This document shows, piece after piece, positions 44,033-52,073 of a stretch of 63,516 nt of DNA (position 1 is its first letter; each line of letters begins with the position of its first letter). Origin of the DNA: JAYODZ01 sp965660195 (GTDB taxonomy: Bacteria; Pseudomonadota; Alphaproteobacteria; RS24). Where the stretch lies: the NCBI GenBank assembly GCA_965660195.1, contig CBFHZM010000002.1:1-63516 (forward strand), in the 5' to 3' direction. A model generated the notes under the pieces. That model was given only the letters and a program-made list of their open reading frames with translations, made no database searches and was not told the origin of the DNA. Both the position numbers and the translations under genes were made by a program.

Positions 44033-45037
44033 ATGCCATCCAACTATAAAGACGACAAGATGAAGCCATACGATATTCACTGGGATGCCCCCGCCGCCTT
44101 TGCCACCACAAAAGAGTTTCCAAAACCGCGCGGGGCAGAAATCGGTATGTTGCATGGCGAGGACGGTGCGCCCTTGCGGACGGCGCTGTTTTACCCGCCG
44201 GCCTCGGTCAAGGTGCAGAAGGGGGGGCTGGTTCTAATGACCGGCTATTCCGAATATATCGAAAAATATGTCGGTATTGCCAAACTGTTTGCCAAGCAAG
44301 GTTATGTGGTCGCTCTGCCGGAGTGGCGCGGCCATGGTCGATCATTTCGGCCATCGCGCGATAAAAACCGCCTTCATCTCGACGATTTTGATATTAATTG
44401 TCGCGATCTGCACCAGCGCCTTACCCGCTTGTGGGAGGTGGGCTTTCCCGAAGATAGTGTTGCGCTGGCACATTCGATGGGTGGGCAAATTGCTGTCCGC
44501 GCGGTCGCACAGTGGCCGAGCCTATTTCGGGCGCTGGCATTGTCATCGCCAATGCTAGGCATTCGTTTGTCGCAATTCCAGCAAATGCTGGTGCGGTTTG
44601 TGGGCGTTATCTATCGCCTTCGTGGCCAGCTCGATAGTTATATTTCGGCAGATCCCGCGACACGCAATGCGACCAACCCTTTGCTGAATTTTGTGACCCA
44701 TGATCAAGCATTGTGGGACCGCAATGAGGCTTTTCTGGCCGCCCATCCTGATATGCAAGTCAATGGCCGCTCGATCGGCTGGACTTTGGCAGCGATGCAA
44801 GCGATGCGCGATACAGCTCGCAAAGCATTTTTGCGCCGCGTACAAACGCCCATTTTTATTGGTAGTGCTTCGAATGAAATGTTGGTGAGCAATGATGCCA
44901 TCCGCCGCGCTGTCGCTTATTTGCCGCGGGCATCGCATAGGCATTACGAGGGTGCGATGCATGAATTGCTAATGGAACTGCCGCCTGTTCGCGAGGCTTT
45001 TATCGCCGATTGTTTGGCGTTTTTTGACGCGCATTAA
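44033..45037 (+). CDS. Alpha/beta hydrolase, lysophospholipase/monoacylglycerol lipase-like
   Basis: 334-residue serine hydrolase of the PldB/monoglyceride-lipase type. The nucleophile elbow AHSMGG has Ser148; the PEWRGHGRS segment after strand 4 is typical, and the C-terminal His is likely in HYEGAMHELLMEL. No signal peptide, so it acts in the cytosol or at the inner membrane face. The substrate is probably a lysophospholipid or monoacylglycerol. ATG 44060 is an alternative start; neither has a clear ribosome site. Divergent from the sodium symporter. Confidence 0.83.
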   Translation: MPSNYKDDKMKPYDIHWDAPAAFATTKEFPKPRGAEIGMLHGEDGAPLRTALFYPPASVKVQKGGLVLMTGYSEYIEKYVGIAKLFAKQGYVVALPEWRGHGRSFRPSRDKNRLHLDDFDINCRDLHQRLTRLWEVGFPEDSVALAHSMGGQIAVRAVAQWPSLFRALALSSPMLGIRLSQFQQMLVRFVGVIYRLRGQLDSYISADPATRNATNPLLNFVTHDQALWDRNEAFLAAHPDMQVNGRSIGWTLAAMQAMRDTARKAFLRRVQTPIFIGSASNEMLVSNDAIRRAVAYLPRASHRHYEGAMHELLMELPPVREAFIADCLAFFDAH

Positions 45038-45040
45038 GCT

Positions 45041-45826
45041 CTATTTAGCGCACAACTGAGCGAGAATTTCTGCATGCAGGCGGGCATCGCCAGCGGCAAC
45101 AATATCGCCGCCTGTCGTGACAGCTTGTCCTTGCCAGTCGGTTACAACGCCGCCAGCGGCCTCAATAATAGGGCGTAAGGGTAATATGTCATAGGCACCG
45201 AGACCGCATTCGACGACGGCATCAATGTGACCCGCCGCCAGTAGCGCATAATTGTACCAGTCGCCGCCCCAGCGCACGAGGCGGACGCGTTCGCTCAATC
45301 TTTGCCAGCTCGACTGTTGCGATGGGCTTTGAAACAGCGCCGGCGATGTCGCCGTGATCACCGCGTCCGACAGGCCAGAACAGCGCCGCGTTGCGATTGC
45401 GTGGGTGTCGTTGCCGTGACGCAAAAAAGCACCCGTTTGGTCGGCCCAGAAACGATCACCAGTGATCGGCTGATCTGCGACCCCGACGACGGGCCGATCG
45501 CCGTCATAAAGCCCGATTAGGGTGCCCCATGTCGGTAAACCAGTGATATAGGCGCGCGTGCCGTCAATCGGGTCTATCACCCAGGTCATGACTTCCGGGG
45601 TCAGTGTTGTCGCACCGGAAAATTCCTCGCCCCAGATCTTGTGGTCGGGATATTGGGCGGTGATACTGGCTCTGATGATGGCCTCGGCGTCGCGATCGAT
45701 TTTTGTGACGGGGTCAAAATGATCTGTAGCTTTGTTTTCAACGGCGTTGGTTTTACGAAATCCAGCGCGCGTGACCTCGCCCGCTTGACCAGCGAGGTGG
45801 TGCGCAAAAGCCGTAAAGGGTTCCAT
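45041..45826 (-). CDS. hisN: Histidinol-phosphatase (HisN-type, inositol monophosphatase family)
   Basis: 261-residue Mg2+-dependent phosphatase. The metal-site motifs are GEEFSG, WVIDPIDGTRAYITGLPTWG and the C-terminal WGGDWYNYALLAAGHIDAVV, with GLGAYDILPLRPIIEAAGGV. The TWGTLIGLYDG region favours the HisN subgroup, which makes histidinol from histidinol-phosphate, over inositol phosphatases. It starts three bases after the N-formylglutamate amidohydrolase stop, so the two are coupled and both relate to histidine metabolism. Confidence 0.86.
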   Translation of the reverse strand: MEPFTAFAHHLAGQAGEVTRAGFRKTNAVENKATDHFDPVTKIDRDAEAIIRASITAQYPDHKIWGEEFSGATTLTPEVMTWVIDPIDGTRAYITGLPTWGTLIGLYDGDRPVVGVADQPITGDRFWADQTGAFLRHGNDTHAIATRRCSGLSDAVITATSPALFQSPSQQSSWQRLSERVRLVRWGGDWYNYALLAAGHIDAVVECGLGAYDILPLRPIIEAAGGVVTDWQGQAVTTGGDIVAAGDARLHAEILAQLCAK

Positions 45827-45829
45827 GGT

Positions 45830-46753
45830 TTACTCGGCCGCCTTAGTATCAGCTGTGTCGGATACTGGCATGATATCGCGCCAAGCAGTGGTTAGCGCCG
45901 CGACGAGGCCCGACAAGTCAGCCTTGAGGCTATCGAAATTTGCCGTCATCTCATAGCTAGCTTCGTTCATATATAGCGCCCGATTAATCTCTATCTGAAT
46001 GGCATGTGAGGCCGTATGGGGACGACCGAAATGGCTGGTGATATAACCACCTGCATAAGGGCGGTTTAGGGCAATGGTGTATCCGCTGCGCCGAAAATAC
46101 TGGTTGACGAAATCGGTGATACGCTCACTGCAGGCGCGTCCATGACAGTTGCCAAGCACAATATCGATTTGCGCTGAACGGTTGCGCGGGGCGCTATTGC
46201 GGGTCGCTAGCGACGGCATTGAATGCGCATCGACAAGCAGTGCCGTGCCAAAGCTATTGTGTAAGCTCGTCACTTCGCGCTCGAGCGTGGCATGAAAGGG
46301 GTGGTATATTTCGCGCATGCGTTGCGCAATATCATCGATCGATAATTTATCGTCATAGATCGGCGTATCCTCGGCGACAATGCGCGGAATGGTGCCAAGG
46401 CCAGCTTGTACGCGGGGTAAGGATTGTTCGCGATGTATCGGTAAGTCATCTTCCACCAAATTGGGATCTATCTCATTAGCGCTACGATTAAGGTCAACAA
46501 AACTTCTTGGATACCGTGCCGAGATGAGGGTGGCTCCGAAATTGGCCGCCTCGGAAAATAATGCATCGACGTACATATCTTCCGATTGACGCAAATCATG
46601 AGCGCTTAACCGCGATACGGCCAAAAAGGCAGCGGGATAGTCGCAGCCGCTATGTGGTGAGGTCACAATAATGGGTGCCGCACGCTCAGCCTTCGGCCGG
46701 GCGATGGAAAAGGGCGTTTGGTAGAGTTTTGCACTGGTTTCCGTCTCGGTCAT
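45830..46753 (-). CDS. N-formylglutamate amidohydrolase family protein
   Basis: 307-residue zinc hydrolase of the N-formylglutamate amidohydrolase family, which releases glutamate and formate at the end of one histidine-degradation pathway. Visible motifs are VTSPHSGCDYP, RSFVDLNRSANEIDP, LLVDAHSMPS and AGGYITSHFG. The frame starts at 46867, but ATG 46753 begins where the family does. No hutHUI genes are in the window. It is cotranscribed with the HisN-type phosphatase. Confidence 0.86.
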   Translation of the reverse strand: MTETETSAKLYQTPFSIARPKAERAAPIIVTSPHSGCDYPAAFLAVSRLSAHDLRQSEDMYVDALFSEAANFGATLISARYPRSFVDLNRSANEIDPNLVEDDLPIHREQSLPRVQAGLGTIPRIVAEDTPIYDDKLSIDDIAQRMREIYHPFHATLEREVTSLHNSFGTALLVDAHSMPSLATRNSAPRNRSAQIDIVLGNCHGRACSERITDFVNQYFRRSGYTIALNRPYAGGYITSHFGRPHTASHAIQIEINRALYMNEASYEMTANFDSLKADLSGLVAALTTAWRDIMPVSDTADTKAAE

Positions 46754-46902
46754 GGCTTTGATATAGCACTTTAAGCAGGTTTTTAAATGTTTTTTAAGTT
46801 GCGTAAGTTCGATTTCGATCCACGCCCGCGCGAGGGGGCGTAAATAATCTGCTCTTGCGCTTGGCATGCGCCAAAAATATGCTATACGAAATGCGCTGTG
46901 GG

Positions 46903-46976
46903 GGCGATTAGCTCAGCGGGAGAGCACTACCTTGACATGGTAGGGGTCACTGGTTCAATCCCAGTATCGCCCACCA
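46903..46976 (+). tRNA. tRNA-Val (GAC)
   Basis: Complete cloverleaf with encoded CCA. The acceptor GGGCGAT (46903-46909) pairs with ATCGCCC (46966-46972), discriminator A, CCA at 46974-46976. The anticodon stem CTACC/GGTAG holds loop TTGACAT with anticodon GAC at 46934-46936. No intrinsic terminator follows. Confidence 0.96.
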
Positions 46977-47096
46977 CCGGCCTGATCTTGTGGCCATTTC
47001 CCCTTTAATTTGCTGAAAAGATTCTTGTTCTATTTGACCTAAGGGCAAAGCTTCGTTTGTTACGTGTTACGACGCCTTTGGGTGCGGGAACCTGAA

Positions 47097-47429
47097 TTAG
47101 CGCGCTATCGTCTCCTTTTTCATGCAATCTGGAGCGCGATATTCAATTTTGATTGTACCGCCATCTGAGATCTCGAGCGCGAATTTACTTTTATCAAAGC
47201 CGATGTCTTTATTGGCGAAGAAGTCGCTCAATTCATCAGCATAACAGTTTTCCCCACCTGCGCCACTGACAAGAGCTTGCAAAGCACCGAATTCGGCGCT
47301 CGAGAGGCTGAAATCCTGCCCGTTCAGCAAGATGACTTTTTCCGGGCTGGCGGTCTCCTCACTCTCGCTGCAAGCTACAAGGGCACCAATAATAAGTGTG
47401 ACAGCAAATGGGGCCATAATTCTACGCAT
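47097..47429 (-). CDS. Small predicted lipoprotein, unknown function
   Basis: 110-residue protein with a lipoprotein signal (MRRIMAPFAVTLIIGALVAC; lipobox LVAC). The mature part has two more cysteines (ENCYADEL, APDCMKK), probably a disulfide in the periplasm. I do not recognise a family. I chose ATG 47429 because GAGGA lies eight bases before it; ATG 47450 with AGGAAA would add MKFEEKI. It is divergent from the beta-barrel gene at 47598. Confidence 0.65.
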   Translation of the reverse strand: MRRIMAPFAVTLIIGALVACSESEETASPEKVILLNGQDFSLSSAEFGALQALVSGAGGENCYADELSDFFANKDIGFDKSKFALEISDGGTIKIEYRAPDCMKKETIAR

Positions 47430-47597
47430 GATCTTTTCCTCAAATTTCATAATCAAATTTCCTCTGGTTTCGCTCAAACCCGCAGTTTCCTGATGTATGT
47501 AGAGCAATCAGCGCTAGCGGCAAAAAAATGATCATATGAGTTGACATTTGATAATTACTAACTATCTAAACGATAGATTTCAGAGAGGAGCAAACTA

Positions 47598-48299
47598 ATG
47601 ACACTGAAACATTTGATTGCTGGCCTGGCGCTGGTAACCTTGAGCACACCGGCCATGTCGATGGACGGTATTTACGGCGAATTGCGCTACAATGTGCAGG
47701 TCTCGGACGATTTTGATGTTCGCGATAGTGCATTTACCGGTACCGAAGGGGTTTCTTCGAACGCCAGCGGTCTAGATTTTGACAGTGACGAAAATTTGGG
47801 GTTTGCCATCGGATATCGCATGGGGATGCATAATTTTGCTGTTGCCTATGAAGTGATGGATGCTCAAATATCGATCGGCGAACTTGTCGAGTTTGATGGT
47901 GGTATCGCCGACAAGTTCCCTCTCAGCGGTGGAGTTGATGTCGATAGCTTTTTTATAGAATATTCAGCGCACTATAATTTGAGTGATAATACGACCTTAT
48001 TTGGCCTTATTGGTGTTGGCCGCTCTGACATCGAAACCCCACCACTCTCGGCAGCTGGCTATTCAAATGTGACGTGTAGCGACGATAAGTCTTCAACGAG
48101 TGTGCGTTATGGTATTGGTGCACAGCACGATGTGAGCGAAGCTGTGGGGCTTAAATTTGTGCTGCAAAACACGCGTTATGGTGATTCTGTTTTTATTGAT
48201 CGTGATGATAATACGGACGCATGCACGACCCGCAGCACGACACAGTTTAAAGACATTGAAAATACCGAAATTGGGCTCGGCTTGATCTATCGGTTCTAA
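47598..48299 (+). CDS. Outer-membrane beta-barrel protein (OmpA/OmpW-like small barrel)
   Basis: 233-residue precursor with signal peptide (MTLKHLIAGLALVTLSTPAMS) and alternating strands such as NLGFAIGYRMGMHNFAVAYE, ending in GLGLIYRF. This is the pattern of 8-stranded outer-membrane barrels. Two cysteines in the extracellular part (VTCSDD, TDACTT) may form a disulfide. No specific function is evident. GAGGAG precedes the ATG, and a strong terminator follows. Confidence 0.8.
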   Translation: MTLKHLIAGLALVTLSTPAMSMDGIYGELRYNVQVSDDFDVRDSAFTGTEGVSSNASGLDFDSDENLGFAIGYRMGMHNFAVAYEVMDAQISIGELVEFDGGIADKFPLSGGVDVDSFFIEYSAHYNLSDNTTLFGLIGVGRSDIETPPLSAAGYSNVTCSDDKSSTSVRYGIGAQHDVSEAVGLKFVLQNTRYGDSVFIDRDDNTDACTTRSTTQFKDIENTEIGLGLIYRF

Positions 48300-48323
48300 G
48301 ATCATCGGATCTTATGATTGACG

Positions 48324-48350
48324 AAAAGGGGGCGTTAGCCCCCTTTTTTT
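48324..48350 (+). terminator. Intrinsic terminator after the beta-barrel gene, possibly bidirectional
   Basis: GGGGGC (48328-48333) and GCCCCC (48338-48343) with loop GTTA, preceded by AAAA and followed by seven T residues. On the minus strand the same hairpin is followed by TTTT and could end transcripts from the small lipoprotein gene. Confidence 0.92.
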
Positions 48351-48421
48351 ATTCATCGCTTCACCGCAGAGCGATAGCGCCGAGTAACAACTGACTGATT
48401 TAAGGCACTCAGCTTGCTTTG

Positions 48422-48513
48422 GGGTAACAATGGGTTACCCGCTGGAACCTGCGCAGCGCACTGAGAAGAGCAATCCTCTCCAGCTACTCAATAAGTCGGG
48501 AGGGGCTGCTCTT
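48422..48513 (-). other. Structured non-coding region, two strong hairpins
   Basis: GGGTAAC (48422-48428) pairs with GTTACCC (48434-48440). A longer stem joins AAGAGCA and CCTCTCC (48466-48481) to GGAGGGG and TGCTCTT (48499-48513). No gene lies here. It is downstream of the small lipoprotein gene and before the shared terminator at 48324-48350, so it may be a structured 3' untranslated region or a small RNA on the minus strand. The strand is not certain. I could not match it to 6S, SRP or other known RNAs. Confidence 0.45.
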
Positions 48514-48539
48514 GCGTGGTAAGCTTATTCGCTAGCTGG

Positions 48540-48773
48540 TTATTCAGCCGTCGCGTCAGCGTCAGGCATGGTGCTATCAGCAGTGTCGGATCCGGCTTCT
48601 GCATCAGACATAGCGCTATCAGCAGTATCCGCTCCGGCTTCTGCAGCAGTCCCTTCAACCATTTCGGCTGCTGGTGCCTCCGCATCTTTTTGCGTTGCGT
48701 TGTCGCAGGCCACCAAGAATGATCCACTTGCCAGAAGGATCAAGACTAAAAACACATTTCTTAAAGTTAACAT
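48540..48773 (-). CDS. Small Ala/Asp-rich lipoprotein with tandem 14-residue repeats
   Basis: 77-residue protein with lipoprotein signal MLTLRNVFLVLILLASGSFL and lipobox LVAC. The mature part is acidic and low in complexity, with two tandem copies of a 14-residue unit (EAGADTADSAMSDA and EAGSDTADSTMPDA). It is probably a disordered periplasmic tail. GGAG seven bases before ATG 48773 decides the start over ATG 48785. No function is known. Confidence 0.65.
   Translation of the reverse strand: MLTLRNVFLVLILLASGSFLVACDNATQKDAEAPAAEMVEGTAAEAGADTADSAMSDAEAGSDTADSTMPDADATAE
48573..48649 (-). repeat. 42-bp tandem repeat within the small lipoprotein gene
   Basis: Two near-identical units begin at 48573 and 48615 (GCTATCAGCAGT.. 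to CCGGCTTCTGCA on the plus strand), the second one partial at DNA level. They encode the 14-residue protein repeat. Confidence 0.75.
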
Positions 48774-48946
48774 TATTTGCTCCATAGGGGACTTGCCCCA
48801 ACTTCGGGACGATAAATTATGCGCCCGCGCTAAGCAATTCGTATGTGTGCAGAATAATGCGTCTCTATTTTGAATATTTTGCTTTATTAAAAATAATTCG
48901 CTTCATGAGAGATAATACGTCGTCAAATTTTGTATAAGTGCTGGAC

Positions 48947-49540
48947 TTATTTTGCCACTTTCTGTCGTGTTTCCGTGGTTGTGCTGACTAATTGCATTTC
49001 GGCAATGCGCCAGCCCTTACCCGGTTGATAAACAACCTCATCAACATAGGTGCCCATAAACATCCAGATTTCGGTCGGCGTGGTATCGTGCCAGGCCTGC
49101 ACATAGCTTTCCATGTGAGCCCGGCCTCTCACGGGTTCACAGCTTGGTGACAGCTCGAGCTCGTGAATATCGACAAGCTGCGTGCCAATGAGGTGCTGGG
49201 TGGGGCCGTAAGGCTCGAGCACCGCCAGCACGATGTCTGCCCAACCGTCGGGGCCATCGGCGGTGAGCGGCTCACCGCCCGGATTGCTAACGCGGTATTT
49301 GGCATCTGCCGTGAAGGCTTCGTGATAGAGAGCTCGGCCCTGCGCGATCGAGGCCGTATCGGCGCGACCGATCAGATCTGTCGCCTTGGCATATTTCCGC
49401 CGCAAATACTCGATTTCGAGTTTTGCTTGTGTCTCGGCCATGGCCCTGTTGCACGATGGTGTTGCCGCTGGTGCGGTTGCAAAAATCGATAAGCTGATAT
49501 TTGCCAAAACGGCTAGCGCTATTGCCCAAATCCCCCGCAT
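48947..49540 (-). CDS. Secreted NTF2-like/SnoaL-like domain protein
   Basis: 197-residue protein with signal peptide (MRGIWAIALAVLANISLSIF, cleavage near ATA) and an NTF2-like fold: LRRKYAKATDLIGRADT, YHEAFTADAKY, GPTQHLIGTQLV, YVDEVVYQPGKGWRIAEM. The family includes enzymes and binding proteins for small ligands; the His in TQHLIG is a frequent active-site position. AGGAAG precedes ATG 49540. It is divergent from the EthD-like gene. A second NTF2-like gene is at 56.4 kb. Confidence 0.8.
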   Translation of the reverse strand: MRGIWAIALAVLANISLSIFATAPAATPSCNRAMAETQAKLEIEYLRRKYAKATDLIGRADTASIAQGRALYHEAFTADAKYRVSNPGGEPLTADGPDGWADIVLAVLEPYGPTQHLIGTQLVDIHELELSPSCEPVRGRAHMESYVQAWHDTTPTEIWMFMGTYVDEVVYQPGKGWRIAEMQLVSTTTETRQKVAK

Positions 49541-49679
49541 GATGCTTCCTTTCTTGCATGTGAGACTGTTACTTGCCATCCAAGCATGAATGGTAAAAGC
49601 TGTAACTAAGATAAAGGCTAGGCGATTGGGTAACTCGATTTTCGGGTCGCAGGCCAATTGCCAAGAGGGGGGAAGTGTT

Positions 49680-50042
49680 GTGTATAAAATTATTATGCCG
49701 TTGCGGCGCAAACCCGGCATGAGCGTCGAAGCATTTCGTAACTATTATGAGACCTATCATCGGCGGATTGGCGAGAAATACCTTGCTGGCTACGCGACGC
49801 GTTACATGCGCCGCTATACCGATGCCTTACCAGATGCTGATGGTCAGATGCAGGATCCCGATTTTGATGTCTTACTGGAAATTTGGTTTCCCGATGCTGA
49901 GACCTTTCAAGTCTGTGCAGCTAGGTTTGTGACGCCGGAAGCCGAAAAAGAGATTCGGGAGGATGAAGAAAAGCTATTTGATCGTCGCCATATGCCAACC
50001 TACGCCTTGCACGAATGCGAGTCTGAGCTAACATCTGCGTGA
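49680..50042 (+). CDS. EthD domain-containing protein
   Basis: 120-residue small alpha-beta barrel protein: VYKIIMPLRRKPGMSVEAFRN, then YYETYHRRIGEKYL and FDVLLEIWFPDAETF, the EthD family pattern. Members assist or carry out degradation of ethers and aromatic compounds. I chose GTG 49680, preceded by AGAGGGGGGAAG, because the family begins here; the open frame reaches 49590. The amidohydrolase gene follows after 24 bp. Its ribosome site contains GAGGGGG, complementary to the loops of the candidate small RNA at 22515. Confidence 0.8.
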   Translation: MYKIIMPLRRKPGMSVEAFRNYYETYHRRIGEKYLAGYATRYMRRYTDALPDADGQMQDPDFDVLLEIWFPDAETFQVCAARFVTPEAEKEIREDEEKLFDRRHMPTYALHECESELTSA

Positions 50043-50066
50043 GATCGAGTAAGAGAGTAGAAGCCC

Positions 50067-51542
50067 ATGATACGACTAAGATTTTTTGGCGGCGCATTGG
50101 CTGCCTTGTTTGCTGTTGTGCTCGTGGTCGCCTGTTTCCCGCTGCGGCAGTATGATCTGGTTATTGCTGGCGGGCGGGTGATTGACCCCGAAACGCAATT
50201 CGATGCAATTGCGCATGTTGGAATTATTGACGATAGAATCGTCAAAATTTCCGAGACGCCGTTACAGGGCGAAGTATTGATTGATGCCAGTGGCGCGATC
50301 GTGGCGCCGGGCTTCATTGATATTCACTCGCACTCGCCGACACCGCTCGGGGCTTATTATGCGGTTATGGATGGGGTGACGACCCAACTCGATCTCGAAG
50401 CTGGCGCCTTTCCGGTCAGCGATTATGGATACATGTTGGCAGATGGCGCTGTATTGAATTACGGCGCTTCGGTTAGCCATATGGCGATCCGCATCAAAGT
50501 GATTGAAGGACGCGATCAGCCCTATCTGTTTTCAGCCAAGGGTGCGGTTATGCCCGGGGATGCTTTTACGCGGCAAGCGACACCCGCTGAGATTGAGGCT
50601 ATGCGTGGCTTGCTCGAAGAAGGGCTGCGCGCGGGCGGGCTTGGTATCGGTTTGCTTCTGGATTACATGACCTTGGCCGTCTCCGATGCAGAATTGCAAA
50701 TGATTTTCGAGGTGGCGGCGGCTTTCAATGCGCCAATTGCGGTGCATGTTCGCCGCGGTCTGCCTGGCGATCCTACTGGATTGCGGGAGATATTGGCGCT
50801 TGCCGAAGCGACCGGCGCGCCGGTGATGATTTGCCATATCGGGCATAGTGCCATGCAGGCGGTCGGCGATTGGCTGGCCGAGATCGATGCAGCTACGGCG
50901 CGGGGCGCCCGTATCATTACCGAGAACCTTTCCTATGCTGCTGGCGGTACAGCGATCGGTGCTGATGTCTTCGGTCGCGATTGGCGCAAGATTTTTAATA
51001 TTGATTATAGCGACGTGCAGTGGACCGAAACCGGCGAATGGCTAACAAAAGAACGCTGGGAATATTTTCGGAAGACCAATCCAGCCGGGATGATCAATCA
51101 TCACTATGTCAAGGAAGCCTGGATGGAGACGGCGTTTAAGTGGCCGCGCATGATGGTATCATCGGATGTTACGCCGAGCTTTACCCGCGATCGTTTGGCT
51201 AACCCCAATATAGCCGGCACCTTTGGCCGCTTTCTTGGGCATTATGTTCGTGAGCGCCAGCTGATGAGCTGGCCGGAGGCTTTGGCGCGCACCAGCCTGC
51301 TGCAAGCGCAATGGCTCGAGACGATCGCGCCAGCTTTCAAGCGTAAAGGGAGGCTACAAGAAGGGGCCGATGCCGATATCGTGATCTTTGATCCCGAAGC
51401 TATTCGCGAAACGGCTGATTACGGGAAGCCGTATCAGGAATCGCGCGGTATCAGCTGGCTTGTTGTAGCTGGCCGTCCTCTCGTGGAAAATGGCGCACTG
51501 GTGCCCGAGCGTTTCCCAGGTCAGCGTATCCTAGCGCAATGA
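50067..51542 (+). CDS. Amidohydrolase family lipoprotein (D-aminoacylase-like)
   Basis: 491-residue metal-dependent hydrolase related to N-acyl-D-amino-acid deacylases. The N-terminus has a lipobox-like LVVAC after a hydrophobic segment, so it is probably anchored in the envelope. The YDLVIAGGRVIDPET start, the metal motif DIHSHS (HxH) and VSSDVTPSFTRDRLANP in the C-terminal half fit the family, as does RLQEGADADIVIFDPE at the end. The substrate is unknown. It belongs to an accessory block with EthD and cupin proteins. Confidence 0.83.
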   Translation: MIRLRFFGGALAALFAVVLVVACFPLRQYDLVIAGGRVIDPETQFDAIAHVGIIDDRIVKISETPLQGEVLIDASGAIVAPGFIDIHSHSPTPLGAYYAVMDGVTTQLDLEAGAFPVSDYGYMLADGAVLNYGASVSHMAIRIKVIEGRDQPYLFSAKGAVMPGDAFTRQATPAEIEAMRGLLEEGLRAGGLGIGLLLDYMTLAVSDAELQMIFEVAAAFNAPIAVHVRRGLPGDPTGLREILALAEATGAPVMICHIGHSAMQAVGDWLAEIDAATARGARIITENLSYAAGGTAIGADVFGRDWRKIFNIDYSDVQWTETGEWLTKERWEYFRKTNPAGMINHHYVKEAWMETAFKWPRMMVSSDVTPSFTRDRLANPNIAGTFGRFLGHYVRERQLMSWPEALARTSLLQAQWLETIAPAFKRKGRLQEGADADIVIFDPEAIRETADYGKPYQESRGISWLVVAGRPLVENGALVPERFPGQRILAQ

Positions 51543-51548
51543 GCGTGT

Positions 51549-51995
51549 TTACTCCGCGGCACCGATGTCGAGCGTTGCGGTGCCTTCCACCAATGCGATC
51601 AAGGTTTCCGCGTCGAATACATAATCAACCGTTTTATCTTCCTTGAAATAGGTCACGGCGCCGTCCCCAATAAACAACATTTCGGTCGGGACTTCGCAGC
51701 GCGCCACGAAATGTTCAGCAAATAGGGGCTCGAAGCCGTATGTCCCTTCAGGCGCAGAGCCGACTTCATATAAAAGCTCGCCCTTGGTGATAAAGAATTG
51801 CCCTGTTCCCTGATGACGATGCGGTTGGAAAGCGGCACCTGGTTCCATTTTGACATAAAGCGCCCAACCACCGCTTCTGCGGCAGGCTCGCAAAACTTTG
51901 AACGAGGTTCCTCCACCGACATCGAGCCAGTCCATTTGGTGAATATTGGCGAGAATATCCCCTTCGGGGGTAGATACCATTTGCTGAAGTCCCAT
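51549..51995 (-). CDS. Cupin domain protein (2,4'-dihydroxyacetophenone dioxygenase-like)
   Basis: 148-residue single-domain cupin. The first motif PHRHQGTGQFFITKGELLYE carries two histidines and a glutamate for metal binding, and the second conserved strand includes TEMLFIGDGAVTYF. The overall sequence resembles the 2,4'-dihydroxyacetophenone dioxygenase group, which cleaves C-C bonds with Fe2+. GGAGG precedes ATG 51995. Convergent with the amidohydrolase gene. The substrate is not evident. Confidence 0.75.
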   Translation of the reverse strand: MGLQQMVSTPEGDILANIHQMDWLDVGGGTSFKVLRACRRSGGWALYVKMEPGAAFQPHRHQGTGQFFITKGELLYEVGSAPEGTYGFEPLFAEHFVARCEVPTEMLFIGDGAVTYFKEDKTVDYVFDAETLIALVEGTATLDIGAAE

Positions 51996-52073
51996 AGTGA
52001 CCCTCCTAACTGTGAAGAAAGCTTACGAGGCGATTTTGCCGCTGGCAACATAGATTAAAGGGCAGATTGGTGT

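Noticed and set aside
48350..48540. 6S RNA or SRP RNA
   Set aside because: The region has strong hairpins but none of the conserved SRP apical loop or a convincing 6S closing stem with central bulge.
48488..48727. 79-residue minus-strand frame in another phase of the small lipoprotein gene
   Set aside because: The repeats in it mirror the DNA repeat. The other phase has the lipobox and a ribosome site.
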